Source: an uncultured Bacillota bacterium (GTDB lineage Bacteria; Bacillota; Clostridia; Christensenellales; UBA1242). Taken from it: 64,000 bases of DNA. Location of the stretch: the NCBI GenBank assembly GCA_900551705.1, contig URWY01000003.1:6356-70355 (forward strand). Direction: 5' to 3'. The notes beneath the pieces are model-generated. The model ran no database searches. It was given only the letters and a program-made list of their open reading frames with translations, and had not been told where the DNA came from. The translations under genes were made by a program, and so were the position numbers. Shown here piece by piece: positions 1 through 9,400 of the stretch (its first letter is position 1; every line of letters starts with the position of its first letter).

Positions 1-3000
1 TTGAAAATGTTCCTGAAAATGTAACAAATATAACTTTAAGTTTGGACATTGAACTTGCTATTGAACCTAATAACTGGAATTTACCAGATGTTACACTTTT
101 AACTGAAAATGATGTAACTGTTAGTTTGGTTGATAACGAATATGAAATCACCGCAATCAATACATCTGCAACAACTTATGCTCTTCCAGGTTATTATCAA
201 GGAAATGCAATTACTCGCATTGGTACAACTTCACCATCAGCACTAGATGATGATGCTATTACAGTTTGGTTTGCAAACACAATGACACATGTTGGAGGGT
301 ATTCATCTGTAAGCACTTTGCAAAGAATCTATCTTGGTAACAATGTAACAGAAATTTGTGAATGGGCATTCTATGGTTGTAACAATTTATCTGGCAATTT
401 AATTTTGCCAATATCAATAACTAAAATTAATAATGACGCATTTGCAAATTTGGATAGTATTGATAGTTTATTCCCATATTTACCAAATTGTGTATATTTT
501 GGAGCGGGTTCATTTAAAGGAAGTTCTGGATTTAATGGAATTTTATCAGTAACTGGTGAAATTAGCGGCGATACTGTGTTTTCTATGGTTGGAGTCAAAA
601 AAATAAACATTAAATCAGGAACAACTTCATTAGGTGGTGGTAGCACTTTTGATAATATGACAAACCTGAAAGAAATATATATTGATTCAAGTGCAGTTGC
701 TGGTCTTGCAAGTTCAGAATCTGGATTGTTAGAAAATGAAAATTTAACCGATGTTTATATTAAAAACGATTTAACTATTGGTGCGTATTTTACAAGCCAT
801 AGCAATTTTGTTGAAACTGAGTCAAATGTTGCTAGATATAGACATTTCGGTAGATCATATCAACTAACATTCAATGGTGGCAATATTGATGGCACTTTGG
901 GCGCAAAATTATGGAATTACGCTGGAAGTGCAGGTTATTCAAGTTCAAATGCAGGAAATAATGGCAAATATTCATTCAGCGGCAAGAATGCGACCACAAA
1001 AATAGGCATCAATGGTGTTAATACTTTCTATTTACCAATGCCAATCATCAGTGGCTATACTTTTGACGGCTGGTATACAACCGCTGACGGTGTTGGTGGG
1101 GCAAAAGTTGCAACAGCTGACGGCTGGATCGCGAATGTAAGCGGATATACAAGCGAAAACGGCTCTTGGATAAGAGCAAGCGCAACAACTTTGTATGCTC
1201 ATTATACGAAGAAAGAATACTCAATCAGTTATGATTTTGCTGGTGGATCAAAAGGAACAAATGCCCCAACAAGTTACATTTTTGGAAACACAACAGCAAT
1301 TTCAAATCCAACTAGGAAAGGATACCTTTTTACAGGTTGGAATATTTCTGTAAGTTTAACTGGAAGGTCATTAGCAACAATCGAAATAAATAGCGGTGTT
1401 CAACAATATAGTTCAAGTTATCCAACTGCTGTATATTACGAATTGTTCTATGCTCATAAAGACATATCATATACCGCAGCACTATCTGGCAATCAAATTA
1501 GATGGAGAACATACACAACAGCAGGTGCTTTTGGTGGTAATGTATCAACATCATCACAATACGCTCCAACAGATAATATGTATGTCGCATTGTGGTATCA
1601 TTTAGGTAAAGAAGATAATAATACTATTTATACATATAATTATATAGGTGATAATTTATCAATCGACTCACTTCAAGTTGGTAATTTAACTTTAACTGCA
1701 AAATGGAAGCCAATTACATATACAATTCAATATAATGGAAATGGAAATACAAGCGGTTCAACTGCAAGTTCAAGCCATACTTATGATGTGGCTAAAAACT
1801 TAACTGCAAACGGCTTTAAGAAAACAGGATATACTTTTAATGGGTGGAATACAAAAGCAGATGGATCTGGCACATCTTATGGCAATGCAGCAAGCGTGAC
1901 AAACTTAACAGCAACAAATGGTGCAAAAATTACGCTTTACGCTCAGTGGAGAGTGAATGTTCTAACTATAAGATACCACCTAAATGGGGGCACTTCTGTT
2001 TCAGGCAATAGTTACTTCAGTTCGGGAAATCCATGTAAAACAGAAAATTGGGGTTATACATCTTCTAGCCAATATGGACTAACAAATTACGACGATACAA
2101 AAAGAGTTACTAGAACTGGATACTTAGCAAACACATATTATAATACAAAAGCAAATGGTTCTGGAAATAACCTTGATCATGATTCTTTAACAACAACAAA
2201 ACAAATTGCAACAGCCGCTGGAGTTCTAACGAACCTTGAAAATGGCGATACAACAATTGATATTTACATGATTTGGACGCCAATAACATATACAATTAAA
2301 TATGATGGAAATGGAAATACAAGCGGATCAACTGCAAATTCATCACATACTTATGACCAAGCAAGAGCTTTAACAGCAAATGGCTTTGCAAAGACAGGCT
2401 ATACTTTTGCAGGTTGGGCAACAAGTAAAACAGGTGAAGTTATTTATAGTGACCAAGAAAGTGTAATAAATCTCAGTTCAACACAAAATGACACAATTAC
2501 TCTATACGCTAAATGGACTCCAAACGAATACACAGTTACTTTTAATGCAAATGGTGGAACAACTTCAACTGCAAGTAAGAAAGTAACTTATGATTCAACA
2601 TACGGAACTCTTCCAACTCCATCTGCTTATTCAAAAACTGGTTACATAGTAACATTTAATGGTTGGTATACAGCAAAAACTGGTGGAACTCATGTTACTG
2701 CATCAACAACGGTTAAAATTACAGGAAATCAAACTTTGTATGCACATTGGATAGAAACGCCTATTACTTATACCATTGTATATAACGGTAATGGTTATAC
2801 AAATGGTTCAACTGCAAGTTCAACTCATACATATAATTCTGCAAAGACTTTAACTGCAAATGGATTTGGTAAAACAGGTTATACTTTCATTGGTTGGGCA
2901 ACTTCTGCAACAGGGGCGGTTGTTTATAGTAACCAACAAAGTGTAACTAACCTTAGTTCAACAAATGGCGCAACAATAACACTTTACGCTAAGTGGCAAG

Positions 3001-5012
3001 CTAAACAATTTACAGTTTCGTTTAACCCAAGTGAAAAAGGTGGATTATTAACTGATGTTGCAAATGGAACTTATTCAGGAAATAACGCAACAATTACATA
3101 CACAAGTTCTAGCCATCAATATAAATTTGTAAATTCTTCAACGAATGATCCATATGTTACAATAGCATCAACAGTCTATCTGGTTGCAGGAAAGACATAT
3201 ACAATTCACGCGAAGATGCGTAATACAAGTGGCTCAGTAATCTCGGGAAGTATCCAAATCTTCTATGGAATTAATAAAAATTATAGTGAAGCAAATAGTA
3301 GAAGGCTTTCTGGTGCTGGAAGCAGTACGACATTCACTGTTTCAACAACTGGAGTATATAATATAAGAATTGATAATGATTTCGGAAAAGATATTGTTAT
3401 TCATGAGTTCTATATTATAGAAGGTGACTTCACAATATCAAAAACAATAACTTACGATTCTACTTATGGCGAGCTACCAACTCCATTAAGAGAAGGTTAT
3501 ACTTTTGATGGCTGGTATACTTTATCATCAGGTGGAAGCAAAATAACATCATCAACAAAAGTTACTTATACAAATGACCATACTTTATTTGCTCATTGGG
3601 TAGAAAATAGTAGCGCATACTTAATGACAGGTTCAAATTGGCAAGCAAAATTAAAAGAGGCAAATTCAAATTATACGCAAGCAAATATTGAATCAATTGA
3701 ATTTACAAACACTAAACCAACTAGCGGAACAAGAGTCTCGGTCGGTGCAATAAATGCTGATGGAACATCTGCTTATGTTTCAGGAACTAGAAACACATCT
3801 GATGTTATCGCTTATGTTACAGCAGGTTCAACATCTGGTAAGTATAAAGTTGTATTCTATAGCAACGCAACAATTTATGCTCCAAAAGATTCAGGTTATT
3901 TATTCAGTAGTTCATCTAATTCAAAATTAACAAGTTTGACTTCAATTAAATTTGATAATTTTAGTACAATAAATGTAACTACAATGCGTAGTATGTTTAT
4001 GGGTTGTTCTGCATTGACCAGCATAAATTTAACAAATTTTAATACCTCAAATGTCACATTAATGTGGTCAATGTTTGAAGGGTGTTCTAAATTAAGTAGT
4101 TTGGATTTGAGAAGTTTTAACACAGCAAAAGTAACAGATATGGATAGCATGTTCAAAAATTGCTCTAATTTGAGTAGTATTTACACTTCTTCATTTATTA
4201 CAACAAATGTTAAATATATGACTGATATGTTTGCAGGTTGTATTTTAACTTCACTTGATTTAAGCAATTTTGATATGTCAAATGTTACCAATGTATCTGG
4301 GATGTTGAGTTTATCGACAAATCAATTTAACTTTTATACTTTAATTACACCAAAGAAAATGGCAGGTGCAATTGGGTTACCATTCCATTTCTGTAAGGCA
4401 AGTGATTATTCTGGTGATTATGCATCAATTCCAACATCATTAACTTCAACAAAATTATTACCAAAATATGTTCAAGTTTATAGGTATGATGAAGGAACTT
4501 GGGAAAAATGTTCACTTTCAACAAGTATAAGTGGGTTTAATCATGGAGATACAATTCAAGTTGCTCGTGGAACTTATATTGACATTTATTTAAATGCAAA
4601 AGGATACGCATTGGAACGCTCATGGGTTAGAGCAGTATTCTATGGATTATTATCTAAACCATCTTTAGTTTCTGGACCTAGTGGCGCTTATGCGTCATGG
4701 CGTTTTAAAGATGGAGACAATAACAATGTTAATAGTCTTATTGCAAATGAAGATTTATCTTTAGGCATAATTGATGAAAGAACAAATGTTGAAGAAATTG
4801 AGCTAGGCGATAGTTCAATGTTTGATATTAATAAAGAAGACGAGATAACGCCAACTTGGGCTACTGCTACTGGAAGATATTATTGCTTATTGGAATGTCA
4901 ACAGACTGTTGCAATGAAATGTAATGCTACAATAAGAATTAGAGCAGAAAGCAACTTTACATCAATTTATGGATTAGGTGGTAAAGGAAGTCCACTTAGA
5001 TTACCTTGGTAA
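1..5012 (+). CDS. Giant repeat surface protein, 5'-truncated (LRR + InlB-type + BspA-type modules)
   Basis: The reading frame is open back to base 1, so the N-terminus (including any signal peptide) lies outside the window; the TTG at 42 is only an in-frame codon. About 1,670 residues are visible. The first ~250 resemble LRR_5/BspA leucine-rich repeats. The middle holds about eight InlB-type (Flg_new) modules with FxGW cores such as GYTFDGW, GYTFNGW and GYTFIGW. The region encoded around 3900-4300 has DUF285/BspA-type repeats (motifs such as SMFxGCS and NVTxMxxMF). Such proteins are secreted or surface-bound adhesins in gut Firmicutes; the ligand cannot be told. No C-terminal membrane anchor or LPXTG is seen; the end is hydrophilic, ending in RLPW. 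A strong terminator follows, so it is transcribed apart from dnaX. Confidence 0.85.
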   Translation, partial: ENVPENVTNITLSLDIELAIEPNNWNLPDVTLLTENDVTVSLVDNEYEITAINTSATTYALPGYYQGNAITRIGTTSPSALDDDAITVWFANTMTHVGGYSSVSTLQRIYLGNNVTEICEWAFYGCNNLSGNLILPISITKINNDAFANLDSIDSLFPYLPNCVYFGAGSFKGSSGFNGILSVTGEISGDTVFSMVGVKKINIKSGTTSLGGGSTFDNMTNLKEIYIDSSAVAGLASSESGLLENENLTDVYIKNDLTIGAYFTSHSNFVETESNVARYRHFGRSYQLTFNGGNIDGTLGAKLWNYAGSAGYSSSNAGNNGKYSFSGKNATTKIGINGVNTFYLPMPIISGYTFDGWYTTADGVGGAKVATADGWIANVSGYTSENGSWIRASATTLYAHYTKKEYSISYDFAGGSKGTNAPTSYIFGNTTAISNPTRKGYLFTGWNISVSLTGRSLATIEINSGVQQYSSSYPTAVYYELFYAHKDISYTAALSGNQIRWRTYTTAGAFGGNVSTSSQYAPTDNMYVALWYHLGKEDNNTIYTYNYIGDNLSIDSLQVGNLTLTAKWKPITYTIQYNGNGNTSGSTASSSHTYDVAKNLTANGFKKTGYTFNGWNTKADGSGTSYGNAASVTNLTATNGAKITLYAQWRVNVLTIRYHLNGGTSVSGNSYFSSGNPCKTENWGYTSSSQYGLTNYDDTKRVTRTGYLANTYYNTKANGSGNNLDHDSLTTTKQIATAAGVLTNLENGDTTIDIYMIWTPITYTIKYDGNGNTSGSTANSSHTYDQARALTANGFAKTGYTFAGWATSKTGEVIYSDQESVINLSSTQNDTITLYAKWTPNEYTVTFNANGGTTSTASKKVTYDSTYGTLPTPSAYSKTGYIVTFNGWYTAKTGGTHVTASTTVKITGNQTLYAHWIETPITYTIVYNGNGYTNGSTASSTHTYNSAKTLTANGFGKTGYTFIGWATSATGAVVYSNQQSVTNLSSTNGATITLYAKWQAKQFTVSFNPSEKGGLLTDVANGTYSGNNATITYTSSSHQYKFVNSSTNDPYVTIASTVYLVAGKTYTIHAKMRNTSGSVISGSIQIFYGINKNYSEANSRRLSGAGSSTTFTVSTTGVYNIRIDNDFGKDIVIHEFYIIEGDFTISKTITYDSTYGELPTPLREGYTFDGWYTLSSGGSKITSSTKVTYTNDHTLFAHWVENSSAYLMTGSNWQAKLKEANSNYTQANIESIEFTNTKPTSGTRVSVGAINADGTSAYVSGTRNTSDVIAYVTAGSTSGKYKVVFYSNATIYAPKDSGYLFSSSSNSKLTSLTSIKFDNFSTINVTTMRSMFMGCSALTSINLTNFNTSNVTLMWSMFEGCSKLSSLDLRSFNTAKVTDMDSMFKNCSNLSSIYTSSFITTNVKYMTDMFAGCILTSLDLSNFDMSNVTNVSGMLSLSTNQFNFYTLITPKKMAGAIGLPFHFCKASDYSGDYASIPTSLTSTKLLPKYVQVYRYDEGTWEKCSLSTSISGFNHGDTIQVARGTYIDIYLNAKGYALERSWVRAVFYGLLSKPSLVSGPSGAYASWRFKDGDNNNVNSLIANEDLSLGIIDERTNVEEIELGDSSMFDINKEDEITPTWATATGRYYCLLECQQTVAMKCNATIRIRAESNFTSIYGLGGKGSPLRLPW
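1710..3000 (+). repeat. Three near-identical InlB-type coding modules inside the giant surface protein
   Basis: Modules starting near 1710, 2280 and 2760 each encode ITYTI, a YNGNG or YDGNG core, a GSTA..S..HTY stretch and then ANGF.KTGYTF.GW. The DNA is strongly conserved between them, which suggests recent internal duplication. Different InlB-type modules separate the copies. Confidence 0.8.
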
Positions 5013-5116
5013 TTGCTAATAAAATAAGAATTGTAATTAAATTTCTGTATTCAGTAAGCGATAGTTTAAGTAGATATGAAATAAAGTAATTACTATTTCT
5101 AGTAAAGACTAAAAAT

Positions 5117-5150
5117 AAAAAGCGAGAGATCGCTTTTTATTTTTTTTGTG
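5117..5150 (+). terminator. Rho-independent terminator after the giant surface gene
   Basis: A perfect 9-bp stem (AAAAAGCGA/TCGCTTTTT) with a GAGA loop is followed by a run of T. It lies about 105 bases after the stop codon and ends about 70 bases before dnaX. Confidence 0.9.
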
Positions 5151-5221
5151 TGCAATTTTTTGCGTTTTGCTTGATTAATTTTTGATAATGTTATATCATT
5201 GTGGTAACAAGGAGAAAAATT

Positions 5222-6331
5222 TTGCATTTAACACTTTACAGAAAATATAGACCTCAAACTTTTGACGAAGTTATTGGGCAAGACCATATAACTAAAACAC
5301 TTTACAATCAAGTTAAAAGCGGAAAAATCGGTCATGCTTATTTGTTTTCGGGCAGTCGCGGAACTGGCAAAACCAGCACTGCGAGAATTTTTGCGCGTGC
5401 AATAAATTGTGAAAGCAAAGAAGGTAGTTTACCTTGCTACAAATGTGCAACTTGCAAAGCTCTCGCTGAACCAACAAATTTGGACATTGTTGAAATTGAT
5501 GCTGCATCAAATAACAGGGTTGACGAAATCAGAGAAATAAGAGATAAAATCAAATTTTTACCTACAAATGGAAAGTATAAAGTTTATATCATTGACGAAG
5601 TTCATATGTTAACAGATAGCGCGTTTAATGCACTTTTAAAAACTTTGGAAGAGCCACCTGAGCATGTTGTGTTTATACTTGGAACAACAGAAATTCATAA
5701 ACTTCCAGCAACAATTTTATCAAGATGTATGAGATTTGATTTTAAACTTGTTTTAACTGCGGAACTTGCAAGTCATTTAAAGAACATTTTCCAAAAAGAA
5801 AACATCAGTTATGACGATAAAGCCATTGATGTTATTGTCACAGCTGCGGAAGGCAGTGTGAGAGATATGCTTTCGATAGCCGATAGTATAGTTTCATTTT
5901 CAAACGGCAATGTAAGTTATGATAATGCAGTTAAAATTTTAGGAACAAGCGACACACATAAACTTGTTGATTTTGCGGATAAAATCATAACAAAAGATGT
6001 CGGTGGAGCGTTTGAAGAGATTAATAAAGTTGTTTTATCGGGCAAAAATATATCAGTTTTTGCAAAAGAAACAACAATTCATTTTAGAAATTTGCTTGTT
6101 GCTAAGACTGCGAAGTCTGCAAAAGAAATTTTGAATATGCCGATTGAAGATTTTGAACTTATCAAAGCTCAAAGCGAAAAAGAAAGTGCTGAAAATTTGA
6201 TGTTTTATATGAAAACTTTCAGCGAAATTGAAGCAGAACTCAAATATTCAATGTCACCAAGGACGCTTGTTGAAGTTGCGACAGTTAAATCAATTGAAGG
6301 TCTTGAAGAGTTAAAAAAAAACGAAATTTGA
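5222..6331 (+). CDS. dnaX: DNA polymerase III subunit gamma (dnaX zero-frame product)
   Basis: Clamp-loader ATPase of the replisome. The protein begins HLTLYRKYRPQTFDEVIGQ as in the family. Walker A is GSRGTGKTS near residue 40, followed by a Cys-rich zinc module (CYKCATC), Walker B DEVHM and a sensor GTTE. I chose TTG 5222 because GGAG lies 7 bases upstream; an upstream GTG at 5201 has no such site. The frame stops at 369 residues, shorter than usual Firmicutes DnaX (about 550), right after a run of nine A. The -1 frame continues with a tau-type C-terminal domain (see 6328-6663). This stretch is therefore gamma-like, and a tau form of about 480 residues would need -1 slippage. First gene of dnaX-ebfC-recR-argS. 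Confidence 0.95.
   Translation: MHLTLYRKYRPQTFDEVIGQDHITKTLYNQVKSGKIGHAYLFSGSRGTGKTSTARIFARAINCESKEGSLPCYKCATCKALAEPTNLDIVEIDAASNNRVDEIREIRDKIKFLPTNGKYKVYIIDEVHMLTDSAFNALLKTLEEPPEHVVFILGTTEIHKLPATILSRCMRFDFKLVLTAELASHLKNIFQKENISYDDKAIDVIVTAAEGSVRDMLSIADSIVSFSNGNVSYDNAVKILGTSDTHKLVDFADKIITKDVGGAFEEINKVVLSGKNISVFAKETTIHFRNLLVAKTAKSAKEILNMPIEDFELIKAQSEKESAENLMFYMKTFSEIEAELKYSMSPRTLVEVATVKSIEGLEELKKNEI
6313..6321 (+). promoter_or_regulatory. A9 slippery tract at the gamma/tau junction of dnaX
   Basis: Zero-frame codons read TTA AAA AAA AAC and reach TGA four codons later. Moving back one base gives AAA CGA AAT TTG AGT and runs into the 6328-6663 frame. A9 is the kind of homopolymer known to cause transcriptional slippage in Thermus dnaX and ribosomal slippage in E. 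coli dnaX. No strong SD-like stimulator or long downstream hairpin is evident. Confidence 0.7.
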
Positions 6332-6663
6332 GTAAATCTCAGCCTTTGCCAAGCGCAAAAGTTGTGTGGGGAAAAATTATAACTAGGCTAAGAGAGCAAC
6401 ATTTAGCGGCGTTGCATGTGGCATGTGGAGATATAACAGATGTTGAAATTGAAAAAGACGAACTAATAATTTCCACAAATCAAGAATATTTGCTGTCGAT
6501 TATTTCAAACGATGAGAATTTGAATGAAATAGTCAATGCAATAAAATATTTGGGGTATAATTTGAAACCAGTGTTCAAATTGGCGGATAAGCCTAGTCAA
6601 CTTATAGAAGAAGATTTGAAAACATTGCGGGACAATGTTGGGGAATATTTGATAATAAAATAA
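6328..6663 (+). CDS. dnaX: DnaX tau C-terminal domain, in -1 frame to dnaX
   Basis: This 111-residue frame resembles the DnaX C-terminal domain of Firmicutes tau: a VWGKII start, then alternating helices and strands with ELIISTNQEYL, ending LIIK. It overlaps the gamma stop codon by four bases. The only start at the junction is TTG 6328, with no Shine-Dalgarno sequence (the upstream bases are the A9 tract). I therefore infer that it is normally reached by frameshifting rather than by independent initiation. In that case tau has 366 residues from the zero frame plus 114 from this frame. A sequencing or assembly indel in A9 is the main alternative. Confidence 0.75.
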   Translation: MSKSQPLPSAKVVWGKIITRLREQHLAALHVACGDITDVEIEKDELIISTNQEYLLSIISNDENLNEIVNAIKYLGYNLKPVFKLADKPSQLIEEDLKTLRDNVGEYLIIK

Positions 6664-6679
6664 AAATTTTGGAGGAGTT

Positions 6680-7012
6680 ATGAACGGATATAGAGGCGGA
6701 TTTGGTGGTGGTTTCGGTGGCGCAAACCTTAACCAACTTATGAAACAAGCACAAAAAATGCAAGAAGATATGTTAAAAGCGAAGGAAGAACTTGAAAATA
6801 CGGAGTTTTCAGCAAAATCTGGCGGTGGAATGGTTGAAGTTGTTATGCTTGGAAACAAACATATCAAAAAAGTGACAATTAAACCAGAAATTGTTGATCC
6901 AAATGATGTTGAAATGCTTGAAGATTTAGTTTTAGCTGCTGTGAACGATTGTGTTAGCCAGATTGAAAAAGAAGAAGATAAAAATTCTCCTTCAATTCCA
7001 GGAATGATGTAA
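6680..7012 (+). CDS. ebfC: YbaB/EbfC nucleoid-associated protein
   Basis: Small DNA-binding dimer, 110 residues, nearly always found between dnaX and recR. The core contains the family pattern MLKAKEELENTEF, a GGGMVEVVMLGNK stretch and IDPN-like VDPNDVEMLEDLV. The N-terminus carries an extra glycine-rich leader (GGFGGGFGG) before NLNQLMKQAQKMQ, common in clostridial members. GGAGGAG lies just before the ATG at 6680. It starts 17 bases after the tau stop and is followed one base later by recR, so it is in one operon. Confidence 0.95.
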   Translation: MNGYRGGFGGGFGGANLNQLMKQAQKMQEDMLKAKEELENTEFSAKSGGGMVEVVMLGNKHIKKVTIKPEIVDPNDVEMLEDLVLAAVNDCVSQIEKEEDKNSPSIPGMM

Positions 7013-7013
7013 A

Positions 7014-7604
7014 ATGGAAAATATAGATCCTATTGAAAGGCTTGTTGCGGCTTTTAGGTCTTTGCCAGGAGTTGGTTTGAAGACAGCGGAGCGCTATGCT
7101 TATTCAATTATTAAAAAAGACGAAGAAAACGCAAAAGAATTTGCTGACGCAATTATCAATGCTAAGTTAAAAGTTAAATATTGCAAAGAGTGTGGGAATT
7201 ATACAGATAGTGAAATTTGTTCAATCTGTGCCAAACGCAACCCAGACATTATTTGTGTTGTAAAAGAGCCAAAAGATGTTGCAGCGATGGAGAAAGTTAA
7301 GTCGTTTAATGGCGTTTATCATGTTTTGCATGGAACGATAAATCCGCTTGAAAATCGCGGACCAAACGATATTCGAATTAAAGAACTTTTAGAAAGAGTG
7401 AACAGGCTAAAAACAAAAGAAGTTATAATGGCGACAAATCCTGATGTTGAAGGGGAAGCAACAGCACTCTATATTGCAAGGCTTTTAAAACCTCTTGGAA
7501 TTAAGGTTACAAGGCTTGCTCAGGGCATTAGTATGGGTTCTGAACTTGAATATGCGGACGAAGTTACATTGACAAAAGCGTTAGAAAAAAGAAGTGAGAT
7601 TTAA
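7014..7604 (+). CDS. recR: Recombination mediator RecR
   Basis: RecFOR-pathway protein that helps load RecA on gapped DNA. At 196 residues it has the usual length. The N-terminal helix-hairpin-helix reads FRSLPGVGLKTAERYA, the zinc finger is CKECGN..CSIC, and the Toprim domain begins near VVKEPKDVAAMEK and contains a HGTINPLE motif. The ATG follows the ebfC stop (ends 7012) by one base, which implies translational coupling. Confidence 0.97.
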   Translation: MENIDPIERLVAAFRSLPGVGLKTAERYAYSIIKKDEENAKEFADAIINAKLKVKYCKECGNYTDSEICSICAKRNPDIICVVKEPKDVAAMEKVKSFNGVYHVLHGTINPLENRGPNDIRIKELLERVNRLKTKEVIMATNPDVEGEATALYIARLLKPLGIKVTRLAQGISMGSELEYADEVTLTKALEKRSEI

Positions 7605-7606
7605 AA

Positions 7607-9322
7607 ATGCAGGTTATTGAAAATATCAAACAAAAATTGCAAGATACATTTGAAAAATTGGGTTATCCGGTGGAATATTTGACCCTTTCTTTTTCTGACA
7701 GACCTGAACTTTGTGATTTTCAAAGCAATAGTGCGTTTGCGCTTGCAAAAGTGCTAAGAAACGCGCCAATAAAAATTGCCGAAAGCATTGCAAATGAACT
7801 TAGTGATAATAACTTAAAAGTAGAAGTTTGCAATCCGGGCTTTATTAATATTTCTTTAACAGAAAATTACCTATCTGAAATTTTAAAAGAATATGCTGGC
7901 TCTGAAAAATTGCTTGTAAAAACTCATGAAAAGCCTAAAACAATAGTTGTTGATTATGGCGGACCAAATGTTGCGAAACCACTTCATGTTGGGCATTTAA
8001 GAAGTGCAATTTTGGGCGAAACAGTTAAAAGAATTGCCAAATTTATGGGTGATAAAGTGATTTCTGATGTCCATTTGGGCGATTGGGGCTTGCAAATGGG
8101 GCTTACGATTGCTGGACTTGAAGAAGAATTTGATTTGAGTTATTATTTTAATAATCAGGGTGAAAAACCAAACATTACAATGGACGACTTGAACAGAATT
8201 TACCCTGCGGCGAGCGCTCGTTCAAAAATTGATGAAGATTTTAAGAAATATGCTCAAAATATCACCGCAAAATTGCAAAATAAAGACAAAATCTATTATG
8301 CAATTTGGAAAGAGATTCGCGGTATTTCTGTTGATGCAATTAAAGCAGAATATAAAAAATTAAATGTTTCATTTGACTTATTTAATGGTGAAAGCGACAG
8401 CCAAGATTATGTTCCAAAAGTATTTGAAATATTGAATGAAAAACACCTTATTGAAAAGAGCGAAGGGGCTGAAATTGTAAATGTTGCTCGCGAAGACGAT
8501 AACGCACCAATTCCACCAGTAATTGTCCGTTCATCAGCAGGTGCTGGCTTGTATGCTACAACAGATTTAGCAACAATAATTGAGCGTGTTGAAGACTATG
8601 ACCCAGACGAAATTTGGTATACAACAGACAATCGTCAGTGCATGCACTTTAATCAAGTTTTCAGAGTTTGTAAACTTGCTGGAATTGGCGGAGAGAAGTT
8701 AAAACTTGTTCATTTTCCATTCGGAACAGTAAATGGCACAGATGGCAAACCTTTCAAAACGCGTAGTGGCGGCACAATGCATCTTTCTGAATTGATTCAG
8801 TTGGTTACTGATGCAAGTGACAAAAAACTTGTTGAAAATACAGGTAAAAGCGATAAAAAACTTGCCGAAATGATTGGTGTTTCTGCCTTAAAATTTGGTG
8901 ATATGATAAATTTCAGAACAAAAGATTATGTTCTTGATATTGATAAATTTTGCTCATTTGACGGCAAAACAGGGCCATATTTGTTGTATTCGCTTGTAAG
9001 AATCAACTCAATTTTGCAAAAAGCAGGTAAATTTGAACAGAAATTTGCAGTTAACGATGAAACTTCAAAAAATATTTTGCTTTGCTTGATGAAATTGTCT
9101 GTTGAAATTGAAAACGGCTATGAAGATAAGTCTGCAAGCGGAATTTGCCAAGCTGCATATAATTTGGCAAGCAGTTTTAGCACTCTTTATTCGAACGAAA
9201 AAATACTTTCACAAACTGATGTTGAACGAAAAAATGAACTTTTAACGCTGATTATGGTTATTCAAAAGGCTTTAACAGTTGTTTGCGACTTGCTCGCTCT
9301 TGATATTCCTGAAAAGATGTAA
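7607..9322 (+). CDS. argS: Arginyl-tRNA synthetase
   Basis: Class I aminoacyl-tRNA synthetase charging tRNA-Arg, 571 residues. The N-terminal Add-1 domain is present. The HIGH signature is HVGHLRS near residue 127. At the KMSKS position the sequence is PFKTRSGG, one of the variants found in ArgRS, which often lacks a canonical KMSKS lysine. The anticodon-binding DALR domain at the C-terminus ends LALDIPEKM. It begins two bases after the recR stop and is the last gene of the run; a hairpin terminator follows directly. Confidence 0.97.
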   Translation: MQVIENIKQKLQDTFEKLGYPVEYLTLSFSDRPELCDFQSNSAFALAKVLRNAPIKIAESIANELSDNNLKVEVCNPGFINISLTENYLSEILKEYAGSEKLLVKTHEKPKTIVVDYGGPNVAKPLHVGHLRSAILGETVKRIAKFMGDKVISDVHLGDWGLQMGLTIAGLEEEFDLSYYFNNQGEKPNITMDDLNRIYPAASARSKIDEDFKKYAQNITAKLQNKDKIYYAIWKEIRGISVDAIKAEYKKLNVSFDLFNGESDSQDYVPKVFEILNEKHLIEKSEGAEIVNVAREDDNAPIPPVIVRSSAGAGLYATTDLATIIERVEDYDPDEIWYTTDNRQCMHFNQVFRVCKLAGIGGEKLKLVHFPFGTVNGTDGKPFKTRSGGTMHLSELIQLVTDASDKKLVENTGKSDKKLAEMIGVSALKFGDMINFRTKDYVLDIDKFCSFDGKTGPYLLYSLVRINSILQKAGKFEQKFAVNDETSKNILLCLMKLSVEIENGYEDKSASGICQAAYNLASSFSTLYSNEKILSQTDVERKNELLTLIMVIQKALTVVCDLLALDIPEKM

Positions 9323-9352
9323 AAATCTCTTAAATTTTAAGAGATTTTTTTA
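9321..9352 (+). terminator. Terminator after argS
   Basis: AAAAATCTCTTA pairs with TAAGAGATTTTT around a short AT loop and runs into T7. It overlaps the argS stop codon. Confidence 0.85.
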
Positions 9353-9361
9353 ATTTGGGTA

Positions 9362-9395
9362 TTGATATATAATAAAAAATGTGTTATATTATAAT
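9362..9395 (+). promoter_or_regulatory. Promoter of the MBG-repeat protein, probably leaderless
   Basis: TTGATA (9362-9367), 17-bp spacer, TATATT (9385-9390) with an extended TG. A TATAAT at 9390-9395 is an alternative. Either places the transcription start within about five bases of the ATG at 9401, which has no Shine-Dalgarno sequence. Confidence 0.55.
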
Positions 9396-9400
9396 CAATT

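Noticed and set aside
6505..6867. 120-codon minus-strand frame opposite dnaX tau and ebfC
   Set aside because: Antisense to conserved domains, Phe/Pro-rich, no start signal.
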